In this document: positions 7,260-12,598 of the stretch, in pieces
Layout: every line of letters starts with the position of its first letter
Numbering within the stretch: position 1 is the first letter of the stretch
Source of the DNA: CAVSBT01 sp964609465
GTDB taxonomy: Bacteria > Chloroflexota > Dehalococcoidia > DSTF01 > JALHUB01
Assembly: GCA_964609465.1 (NCBI GenBank)
Contig: CAZSSQ010000026.1
Location: forward strand, 1-19,750
Direction: 5' to 3'
DNA: 19,750 nucleotides
Program-made: the position numbers and the translations under genes
The notes under the pieces: generated by a model
Told to the model about the DNA's origin: nothing
The model's database searches: none
Seen by the model: the letters and a program-made list of their open reading frames with translations, nothing else

Positions 7260-8398
7260 TCACCTGTCCGCATCTGGGGTAACGATAGACTCTGTCGCCG
7301 GCGTTGCCGTCGCTGTGGTCTCAGGCGTCAGGGTGGCGGGCTCCTCAGACGGTTCTGAGGCTGGCGCTTCTTCTGTTGGGCCCGGCCCAGGCCCGATCAT
7401 CCACGTTGGTGTCGATGCGGCAGGGGGTTCCCGGTCGGGCCCGATCATCCACGTTGGCGTCGNNNNNNNNNNNNNNNNNNNNNNNNNNNNNNNNNNNNNN
7501 NNNNNNNNNNNNNNNNNNNNNNNNNNNNNNNNNNNNNNNNNNNNNNNNNNNNNNNNNNNNNNGTCGATGCGGCAGGGGGTTCCCGGTCGGGCCCGATCAT
7601 CCACGTTGGCGTCGGTGTGCCGGTGGCGGTGGGTTGCGGCGCGTCGGTGGTCGGCGTGACCTCTGGCGTGGGAGAGGACTCTGCGATAGGCGTGGCGGTG
7701 GGCGAATCGGCGGGGACACTGTCGGGCACCGCGATCTCGGCGCTGGGGTCCGATTCGTTGCCCTGCCCGTCCACGGCGACAACGACGTAGTAGTAGGTGA
7801 CGCCCTCTTGGACGGCCGTGTCCTCGTGCGTGGTGCTCTCAGTAGTGCCTACCATCTCGTAAGGGCCGCCGCTCTGTTCGGCCCGGAAGACGCCGTAGAG
7901 GACGGCGTCGGCGGCTGGCTCCCAGGTAACCGCCACGACGCGCTCGGAGTGGTGGTTCTCGCCGTCCAGGCCGCAGGGGCCGGGGAAGAAGAGGGCCGGG
8001 CGGCAGTGCACCTCGATGACGTTGCTGGGTCCGCTCTCCCAGGAGCCGAACGCCGTGGTGACGTACCAGCGATGGCGGAAGAGGCTCGGCCACACCTTAC
8101 CGTAGGTAGTCGCAGGGGCCGCCACCTGATCCAGTAGCTTGAAGTCGTCATCCCAGAAGGGGCCGTCATGGTAGATGCGGTAGCCGTCGGCCAGTGGCGA
8201 CGGCTGCCACTGCAACTGCTGGCTGAAGAAGCCGGTGGGAGCGCAGGTAAGGTTGGAGGGGGGCGTCACGGCGGCCGCCTGCAAATGCCCTGTGTCCGTG
8301 GTGCTATCTGTGAACGATGCAGAGCTGCCACCCAGGCGGGACGTCACCGTCAGCGCCGCCAGAGCGAGGAGAGACAGAACAAGAATGCCCCGCCTCAC
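7260..8398 (-). CDS. Secreted fibronectin-III-like protein with Thr/Pro-rich tandem-repeat C-terminus (gap inside)
   Basis: GTG at 8398 overlaps the sipW stop (GTGA). The N-terminus is a signal peptide (MRRGILVLSLLALAALTV) followed by ASFTDSTTDTG at 27-37, the SipW-type signal seen in TasA/CalY proteins. Two fibronectin-III-like modules follow: about 46-130 (PPSNLTC to VIEVHC) and about 150-225 (AVTWEPAADAVLYGVF to GNESDPSAEIAVP). The C-terminus is a Thr/Pro/Glu-rich stalk with repeats of TPTWMIGPDREPPAAS. It then runs through a short Glu/Thr-rich tail to a stop at 7260. Gap 2 lies inside the repeat array and shifts the frame by its arbitrary length. I read both sides as one gene because identical repeat units flank the gap and stay open in the expected frames. 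About 345 residues are visible. It is probably a cell-surface or matrix protein; ligand unknown, and no sortase motif or membrane anchor is seen. Confidence 0.78.
7387..7610 (-). repeat. 48-nt in-frame tandem repeat (16-residue units) with collapsed copies
   Basis: A perfect 48-nt unit occupies 7411-7458, and an identical copy occupies 7563-7610. The first four bases of a further unit are at 7459-7462, just before the N run. A diverged partial unit lies at about 7387-7410. Each unit encodes TPTWMIGPDREPPAAS. The gap thus opens and closes exactly within the array, so the true copy number is unknown and may vary between cells. Confidence 0.9.
7463..7562. other. Assembly gap 2 (100 N) inside the tandem repeat
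   Basis: Exactly 100 N, a placeholder length. Frame continuity requires the missing length plus the 4 flanking bases to be a multiple of 48, hence of 3. The 104 bases shown are not, which explains the apparent frame break. Confidence 0.95.
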
Positions 8399-9066
8399 GT
8401 TGCCGTCTCCTTCCGCCCACGGCGCAGGCCACGCCAGATGTTGAATATCTCATTGATAACAAGGAGCCCCGCAGGAATGCTGAGGAACAGGTAAAAGCTC
8501 TCGCGATGCCGCAGTTTGTCGGCGGCGTAGCCCAGATAGGGCAGGTGGAAGCGCACCTTGCCCAGGAGGTTGTCGGCGCGTACGAGCTGTTGGTCTGCCA
8601 GCTCGCTGTTGTCACCCTTGGTGCGGAACCCCAGCCCGTCGGCGTCGTTAATGATCTCGATCACCCTGTGGGAGATCTGCTGGTTAGGGTTCTTCAGCGA
8701 GCGGAAGGCGATGACATCGCCTACCTGGACTGACTCGGCGTCGGTGGTGGGCTCTACGAAGGCCAGGCCACCCACCTTTAGGGTGGGCTCCATGCTGCCG
8801 GTGAGGACGATGACGCCTTGCCAGCCCAGCAACCGCGGCCCCACCATCACGGCTATCAACCCCATAACGGCGGTCAGGAGAGCCAGGGAGACCAGCCATC
8901 CCGCCAATCGCAGAGTGATTGGCGCGACGTTCCTCTTGCGGGTGACGCGTTGCCGACGTGCAAGCCAGGGCGCTGCCCTCGCGGCTACGGCGACCGCGAT
9001 GACGCAGGCCGCCACGGTAACGACCCAGCCTGTCAGTTGCGGCGCAACCCTTGCGACGTTCCTCAT
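8395..9066 (-). CDS. sipW: Signal peptidase I, SipW/ER type (S26B)
   Basis: A 223-residue membrane peptidase that cleaves signal peptides of exported fibre proteins. The catalytic Ser91 lies in VLTGSMEPTLKVGG. The base is His133 in ISHRVIEI, in place of the Lys of ordinary bacterial LepB, which marks the archaeal/ER/SipW type. The Asp box is TKGDNSELAD at 149-158. Membrane segments are about 11-37, 52-80 and 190-211. The first two start with RNVA and share GW-V patterns, suggesting an internal duplication. ATG at 9066 is preferred because AGGAG lies 6 nt before it; the in-frame ATG at 9072 would abut AGGAG. It lies downstream of two candidate substrate genes and overlaps the third by 4 nt, as in tapA-sipW-tasA type operons. 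Confidence 0.9.
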   Translation of the reverse strand: MRNVARVAPQLTGWVVTVAACVIAVAVAARAAPWLARRQRVTRKRNVAPITLRLAGWLVSLALLTAVMGLIAVMVGPRLLGWQGVIVLTGSMEPTLKVGGLAFVEPTTDAESVQVGDVIAFRSLKNPNQQISHRVIEIINDADGLGFRTKGDNSELADQQLVRADNLLGKVRFHLPYLGYAADKLRHRESFYLFLSIPAGLLVINEIFNIWRGLRRGRKETAT

Positions 9067-9078
9067 GGGCATCTCCTA

Positions 9079-9111
9079 ACCTGGGGAGGGGTGTGGGCCC
9101 CCTCCCCAGGT
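9079..9111 (-). promoter_or_regulatory. Perfect 13-bp hairpin directly before the sipW ribosome site
   Basis: ACCTGGGGAGGGG (9079-9091) and CCCCTCCCCAGGT (9099-9111) pair perfectly around a 7-nt loop. On the minus strand it lies 17 nt after the stop of the second TasA-like gene and ends directly against TAGGAG, the sipW ribosome site. No U-run follows. It could block 3' decay of the upstream subunit mRNA or damp sipW translation. Confidence 0.6.
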
Positions 9112-9128
9112 CGTTTCTGCTCCCTCTC

Positions 9129-9617
9129 CTACGGCGTGAGGATACTGGCGGCGGTGACGGTGATGCCCACGGAGGCGTAGGCCCCCTGGCAGGTGTCGTC
9201 GTCCACCACAGCGACCGTGGCGACGATGGTCTCGGGGTCGGCGTCGCCCGGAGGCAGGCGGCCCGGGTTGTTGCCGTCGCCACCGTTGGCCGTGTCGAAC
9301 GGCCCGGTGAAGGACACGTCGAAGCAGGACGTCTCGATGGTGGAGACGGTGTACTCCAGCCAGACACTGCCGTCGTTATGGATCGTTAACGTGGCCGTGC
9401 ACACGTGGCCGGGCGACATGTTGTCGCTCATGCAGGGCGGGATGTCCCACACAACCTCGTTCGTGCCTTTCAGTGTGTTGAGCCGGATTTCGATGTTGCC
9501 TGCCGCTACATCACCGCTATCGGTGCCGCTATCGGTGAAGGGCGCATACACACCCCCCGCCGCCAGCATCCCTAAGGCCAGCGCGATGAAGAAGAGAGAG
9601 GCTAACGATCTCGTCAC
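9129..9617 (-). CDS. TasA/CalY-like SipW-dependent secreted protein (second paralogue)
   Basis: A 162-residue exported protein with a signal peptide (MTRSLASLFFIALALGMLAA) and the SipW-type cleavage region YAPFTDSGTDSGDVAAGNIEI at about 24-44. The mature part is predicted beta-rich. It has four Cys: two in CMSDNMSPGHVC, one in TSCFD and one in DTCQGA, probably forming disulfides. The pattern C-x5-6-PG-x2-CTA and the C-terminal DxxCQGA-x-VxVTA are shared with the gene upstream, so the two are paralogues. By analogy with TasA and CalY it may assemble into extracellular fibres, but this is inferred only from the signal and context. The GTG at 9617 has AAGGAG 8-9 nt upstream. It lies 48 nt after its paralogue and 62 nt before sipW. 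Confidence 0.82.
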   Translation of the reverse strand: MTRSLASLFFIALALGMLAAGGVYAPFTDSGTDSGDVAAGNIEIRLNTLKGTNEVVWDIPPCMSDNMSPGHVCTATLTIHNDGSVWLEYTVSTIETSCFDVSFTGPFDTANGGDGNNPGRLPPGDADPETIVATVAVVDDDTCQGAYASVGITVTAASILTP

Positions 9618-9665
9618 ACTTGACTCTCCTTCACGCTCAGGAAGCGACCTTCTCTTCTACGGCCA

Positions 9666-10160
9666 CTACGAGCTCGTGGCTGTGACCTCCACTGTAACCT
9701 CGGCCGTAGCGCCCTGGCAGCCTTCCTGGGCGTCCGAGTCCAAGGTAACCTTAGCATTAAACGTCTTGACACCGCCGGGCGCGACGTTGGTGACATCAGG
9801 CGTGTAGCTCAGGTTCGCGGTTGCGGTTGTCCAGTCGCCGGCGTCGCAGGTGCCCTCGCCGCCACTTACGTTGGTAATCGAGTGTGACGGGTCGCTTAGG
9901 GTCACCGTGAGGTCGCCCGTGTTTTGGACTTGCACGGAGGCTGTGCAGGTGTCGCCGGGAGCCATTGGGCTCGGGCAGGAAACCACCGGGGCGTCGAATG
10001 TTAGCGTCCCGGTCCCGAGGACCTCGATTTCCACGTTACCGGCGGTGACTTCGCCTTTGTCGCTGTCACTGTCCGTGAACGGGGCAAAGGTGGCCCCGCC
10101 GGCCAGCAGCGCTACCACGGCGCCGATCACCACCAGGCTCATAAGGATTGAACGCTTCAT
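9666..10160 (-). CDS. TasA/CalY-like SipW-dependent secreted protein (first paralogue)
   Basis: A 164-residue exported protein and first gene of the surface operon. The signal peptide is MKRSILMSLVVIGAVVALLA, followed by FAPFTDSDSDKGEVTAGNVEI at about 25-45, the FTDS/AGN signature of SipW substrates. The mature beta-rich domain has four Cys: two in CPSPMAPGDTC, one in GTCDAG and one in GCQGA. These align with those of the next gene. Thr, Val and Asp dominate, as in surface fibre proteins. The ATG at 10160 has GGAGG about 10 nt upstream, and a 7-bp inverted repeat (10180-10201) precedes that site. It may be a major fibre subunit with its paralogue as minor or cap subunit; which is which cannot be read from sequence. 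Confidence 0.83.
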   Translation of the reverse strand: MKRSILMSLVVIGAVVALLAGGATFAPFTDSDSDKGEVTAGNVEIEVLGTGTLTFDAPVVSCPSPMAPGDTCTASVQVQNTGDLTVTLSDPSHSITNVSGGEGTCDAGDWTTATANLSYTPDVTNVAPGGVKTFNAKVTLDSDAQEGCQGATAEVTVEVTATSS

Positions 10161-10179
10161 GTCTGGTTATCCTCCGTCA

Positions 10180-10201
10180 TAGCCGTTCACTTGGACGGCT
10201 A
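10180..10201 (-). promoter_or_regulatory. Inverted repeat before the first TasA-like gene
   Basis: TAGCCGT (10180-10186) and ACGGCTA (10195-10201) are perfect 7-bp arms around 8 nt, about 20 nt upstream of the ATG at 10160 and just 5' of its GGAGG site. It may be an operator or an mRNA hairpin affecting translation. Confidence 0.4.
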
Positions 10202-10214
10202 GCTATGGCACAAT

Positions 10215-10287
10215 GGCCGTGCGGCAGAGGCGCGGCCTTATGCCGCCCTTTGTCCCGGGCCCTGGCAGATTGCCCCTGTCAGGGCCC
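10215..10287. other. Two strong hairpins upstream of the surface operon
   Basis: The first has arms GGCCGTGC (10215-10222) and GCGCGGCC (10230-10237), 8 bp with one wobble. The second (10257-10287) has GGGCCCTG against CAGGGCCC, extended by a G-U pair and CAG/CTG to 12 pairs around a 7-nt loop. No U-tract follows either arm on either strand. They would lie in the 5' leader if transcription starts far upstream. Confidence 0.45.
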
Positions 10288-10343
10288 CTCTATCCGGTCG
10301 TGGTGCTGCGCTACGCCCCACCTCCTTTCCGGCGCGCCCGTCG

Positions 10344-10414
10344 CCCGCCAGCCGGCGGCCGCCTGCGGGAGCCCCCCCGCCAGGGCGCGCAGGCCTGCCT
10401 GCCGGGCTGGCGGG
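10344..10414. repeat. Long inverted repeat, 13-bp arms with one bulge
   Basis: CCCGCCAGCCGGC (10344-10356) pairs with GCCGGGCTGGCGGG (10401-10414) with one bulged G, around a GC-rich loop of 44 nt. It may be a cruciform or leader-RNA stem; no transposase or terminal duplication supports a mobile element. Confidence 0.4.
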
Positions 10415-10488
10415 ACCGGGGCTACTTGGGGGTCAGGGGCTGAAAAGGGGCAGAGGAGGCAGGAACGGGCGACGCAGGCGCCGCCCCA

Positions 10489-10517
10489 TTGCAAGGGAAT
10501 CCCGTGGCCAGTACAAT
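10489..10517 (+). promoter_or_regulatory. Sigma-70-like promoter for a small plus-strand RNA
   Basis: The -35 box TTGCAA (10489-10494), a 17-bp spacer and the -10 box TACAAT (10512-10517) form one of the best promoters in the window, with the same -10 as the stress-protein promoter. TGGCCA occurs on both sides of the -10 (10505-10510 and 10523-10528), suggesting an operator. Confidence 0.5.
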
Positions 10518-10523
10518 AGAGAT

Positions 10524-10599
10524 GGCCAGGGGGTGCGGAAGCGCTCCTCTTGCCTCGGGCCCCAGCCGGTGCCAACTGCCTGGGGCTCGCTCTTTTGTT
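10524..10599 (+). ncRNA. Candidate small RNA of about 76 nt with its own promoter and terminator
   Basis: A predicted start near 10524 follows the promoter at 10489-10517, and an intrinsic terminator ends at about 10599. The RNA would hold a small GGA-AGCGC-TCC hairpin near 10537-10547 and then the terminator stem. There is no ribosome site or plausible reading frame. I do not recognise an Rfam family. It runs towards, and stops before, the minus-strand RNA unit. Function unknown; the true 5' and 3' ends are estimates from box positions. Confidence 0.4.
10556..10599 (+). terminator. Intrinsic terminator, plus strand
   Basis: CGGGCCCCAG (10556-10565) pairs with CTGGGGCTCG (10580-10589) over 10 pairs including one G-U, with a 14-nt loop. 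CTCTTTTGTT follows at once. Stem plus U-tract on the plus strand fit a Rho-independent terminator. Confidence 0.6.
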
Positions 10600-10633
10600 C
10601 CCCGATCTCAGTCCCTAACCCGGTTCCCCTCCT

Positions 10634-10668
10634 GAAAACAAATAACCGGCAACGCGGGGTTACCGGTT
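10634..10668 (-). terminator. Intrinsic terminator, minus strand
   Basis: Read on the minus strand, AACCGGTAAC pairs with GTTGCCGGTT (10 pairs, one G-U, 5-nt loop; plus coordinates 10644-10668). It is followed by ATTTGTTTTC (10634-10643). This is the clearest intrinsic terminator in the window. It lies about 475 nt upstream of the first TasA-like gene, so it could end a separate RNA or act as an attenuator. Confidence 0.65.
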
Positions 10669-10863
10669 TCGCTATTGGCTCCCCGAGACCCAGGCGACCA
10701 GGTTACGGCCCCGCCTCCCGGTAACCTCACCTTGTCTCGGATCTTCGCCTCAACAGCCGGAGAAAGCCTTCGGAATTAGAGGTGTCGCGACCTCCTTGCC
10801 CTTACCTCCAAGTGGAAAGAAGATGTGCTGTACCTGCAAGCACGCAGCACAGATGGTAAACGC
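10634..10863 (-). ncRNA. Candidate structured RNA of about 230 nt (independent RNA or terminating leader)
   Basis: Bounded by a promoter with a perfect TTGACA box and by an intrinsic terminator. Predicted stems, by plus coordinates, are 10824-10830 with 10845-10851 (7 bp) and 10779-10783 with 10790-10794 (5 bp). A nested domain has 10683-10689 pairing with 10734-10740 (7 bp), enclosing 10701-10706 with 10721-10726 (6 bp). The terminator hairpin follows. There is no convincing ribosome site with a start codon. I do not recognise a known riboswitch family. Because it points at the surface operon, readthrough past the terminator could supply that operon; otherwise it is a stand-alone RNA. Both readings are inference. 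Confidence 0.4.
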
Positions 10864-10869
10864 GCCATC

Positions 10870-10897
10870 ATATTAACCCCGATCAATAATATGTCAA
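10870..10897 (-). promoter_or_regulatory. Sigma-70-like promoter with consensus -35 inside an AT-rich palindrome
   Basis: On the minus strand, TTGACA (10892-10897, perfect consensus) and TAATAT (10870-10875) are 16 bp apart. The palindrome CATATTA (10869-10875) and TAATATG (10887-10893) covers the -10, the spacer and part of the -35. That is where a repressor would bind. This patch is markedly AT-rich against its surroundings. Confidence 0.5.
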
Positions 10898-11058
10898 GAG
10901 GTAATCGGCCAAGTTGAGGTATTTCTTTGCGCTCTTGTTTTCACGCGGGCGGGGCCGCGAATAGGGCTGGGGGCCGCCCCTGAACCGAGCAGCCCTCACG
11001 CCGGCAGGCGGTCTCCCAGAAGGGGTAGTCGTGGCGGCTACTGGTGAGGAAGGCGCCC

Positions 11059-12240
11059 CTAGTAGTACCGGCTGCTGAAGTACTGCCAGACCAGCCGAGA
11101 GACCGTCTGGCCCAGCGGTATGTCGGCGTACTTGGATGGCACGTTCTCCGTGAAGAGAGAGATGGCATATCCGTAGCGATTGCCGCCGCGGTCAAACATG
11201 ACGACGCCGGCGTCGTTGTCGACCCAGCCCGAAAAGTCGGCGAAGAAGCCGTTCTTGTGGGACACGAAGCCGTCACCCACCCCAGCCGGGATGAGGTACT
11301 GGAGCCCCGGCTTGACGCCCATCATCTTGTTGAGCAGGTAGTCGCGCCAGGCTGGCTCCACGATCCTTGCCTGATAGAGGGCGACCAGGGCGCGGTTCAT
11401 CTCGTTCGCCGTCAGAAGGTTAACGCTTCCCTGCAACGACTCGTGTGGGAAGGCGGGCGGATGGTCGTAGGTGGATACCGAGAGGCCCAGCAGGTCCAGA
11501 AGCTGATCTATCTTCACCAGGCCGGTCCCCAGGTCGCCCATTCCTGTCCTGCGCAGCAGGTCGCGGGCGGTGATGGGGTTGCTGCTCCACACCGTGCGGG
11601 CGATGAGGTCGCCCACCTCGCTCTCGCCATAGAGCCCCTCCTGGAGGTCCATGACCACGGACAGGAGGACAAAGAAGTTGATGGTGCATCCCGGCAGCCG
11701 CGGCTCGTCGCCGTTGACGTCGATGGACTCGCCGGTCTGGAGGTCTGTGACGGCCACGGCGGCATTGAAGCCCGAGGCGGCGATCTCGGCCCATAGGCGG
11801 TCTCGCAGTCCCACGAGTTCCTCGTTGGGCTGGGGCAGCGCTGGGTCGTCGCCGCAGGCCTGGGTGGCGAAGGCGAAGGTCTGGCTGGGCTCCCAGCCGT
11901 AGGGGCTGAGGGTGTTGATGCGAAGGAAGTGCGTGAGGCCCGGCCGAAGGCCGCTCCAGACGAAGCTGCTAGTTGCGGGCGGGAAGGGACCGAGGCCGAC
12001 GAAGGTGCTGGGGGCGAACCGGTTGTTGAAGAGGCTGATGTCCAGCCACTGGTCGCCGCGGCGCGAGGCGACCCAGGAGATGGTAGCGCTGACGCTGCCC
12101 GGCGACGACGTGTCGCACTGCTGGGCCGAGACCGTGATCTGAGGGGCCGCCAGGGGCTCGCCAAAGACCCTCACGGCAGGCAAGGGGCGAAATGCGGCCA
12201 CAAGGACTGCCAGGGAGAGAAGAAGGAACCCGCGCACCAT
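11059..12240 (-). CDS. Exported beta-lactamase-fold (serine hydrolase-like) protein lacking catalytic residues
   Basis: A 393-residue secreted protein. A signal peptide covers about 1-23. A beta-sandwich, FN3-like domain covers about 33-128 (PQITVSAQQC to FATQAC). A class A beta-lactamase/penicillin-recognising domain covers 138-393. In that fold the nucleophile motif SxxK should sit in the stretch LPGCTINFFVLLS; here it is Cys185-Thr-Ile-Asn188. The SDN motif reads SSN (219-221) in WSSNPITARDLLRR, and KTG reads KNG (329-331) in VSHKNGFFADFSGWVDNDAGVV. The fold is clear but serine chemistry looks lost, so a binding role is more likely than lactam hydrolysis. ATG at 12240 is preferred to the adjacent GTG at 12243; the ribosome site (AGCAGG) is weak and close. 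A possible promoter (TTGACG 12327-12332, GAAGAT 12304-12309, minus strand, 17-bp spacing) lies upstream. It is not near other cell-wall genes. Confidence 0.82.
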   Translation of the reverse strand: MVRGFLLLSLAVLVAAFRPLPAVRVFGEPLAAPQITVSAQQCDTSSPGSVSATISWVASRRGDQWLDISLFNNRFAPSTFVGLGPFPPATSSFVWSGLRPGLTHFLRINTLSPYGWEPSQTFAFATQACGDDPALPQPNEELVGLRDRLWAEIAASGFNAAVAVTDLQTGESIDVNGDEPRLPGCTINFFVLLSVVMDLQEGLYGESEVGDLIARTVWSSNPITARDLLRRTGMGDLGTGLVKIDQLLDLLGLSVSTYDHPPAFPHESLQGSVNLLTANEMNRALVALYQARIVEPAWRDYLLNKMMGVKPGLQYLIPAGVGDGFVSHKNGFFADFSGWVDNDAGVVMFDRGGNRYGYAISLFTENVPSKYADIPLGQTVSRLVWQYFSSRYY

Positions 12241-12598
12241 CACCTGCTCTTAACGTCTTCTCTGCAGCGAGCGGATGACAACTCTCTTCCGCATTCGGTA
12301 AGCATCTTCGGATGATCGCGGGACTCCGTCAAGTGTGGGTTCTCCGGATTTGGCAAAACGCTACCGCGAAGTGAAGTGCAGCTCGGCGGTGCTTTCCCCG
12401 CTTGTCGTGGGCGGTCCTGGTGGTCTGCAGTCACGGCAAAGGGAGCATGGAGCATCCCAGCCAGCTCTGGGGCCTTGTGGCCTGCGCCCCGGGGGCGCCA
12501 TGTCGGGACGTAAGGCCCTTGCTCTGTGCGCCAGGCTTTCTTAGCATGGGTCAAAGCAGTGGACACTGTGACGGGGGGCGCATCGAAGACGCATCGAT
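12241..12598. other. Divergent intergenic region with weak promoter candidates
   Basis: About 358 nt between the beta-lactamase-fold gene (minus) and the first family III CoA-transferase (plus). No gene or RNA is evident. On the plus strand TTGCTC (12519-12524) and TAGCAT (12542-12547) are 17 bp apart, a weak promoter for the CoA-transferases. The direct repeat GCATCGA occurs just before the start codon at 12599. Confidence 0.35.

Larger units (their letters stand above)
10161..11058. other. Long region without a protein gene, rich in hairpins and promoter-terminator units
   Basis: Nearly 900 nt separate the start of the surface operon from the end of the exported beta-lactamase-fold gene. 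Short open frames exist but lack family sequence and good ribosome sites. Instead I see a chain of stable hairpins at 10180-10414. Two small transcription units converge at about 10600-10634, and an AT-rich promoter patch lies at 10869-10897. The stretch 10900-11058 shows nothing convincing. Confidence 0.6.

Noticed and set aside
7387..7610. CRISPR array suggested by identical repeats beside a gap
   Set aside because: The units are contiguous without spacers, keep an open reading frame and encode a regular 16-residue repeat. No cas gene is near.
10344..10414. Inverted repeat as ends of a small mobile element
   Set aside because: The arms face each other over only 44 nt, with no transposase and no flanking target duplication.
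10148..10575. Several 76-123-residue open frames in the region without genes
   Set aside because: They are Pro/Arg/Ala-rich, lack ribosome sites at their starts and overlap one another on both strands, as expected of GC-rich noncoding DNA.
10641..10680. Resemblance to the 3' part of a c-di-GMP-I riboswitch (GCGGGGTTACCG)
   Set aside because: The 5' conserved half (the ACGCACAGGGCAAACC region) is absent. The segment is better explained as a terminator hairpin on the other strand.
10941..11276. Frameshifted extension of the beta-lactamase-fold protein
   Set aside because: The main frame ends naturally after the last helix (VWQYFSSRYY). The other-frame sequence is low-complexity.
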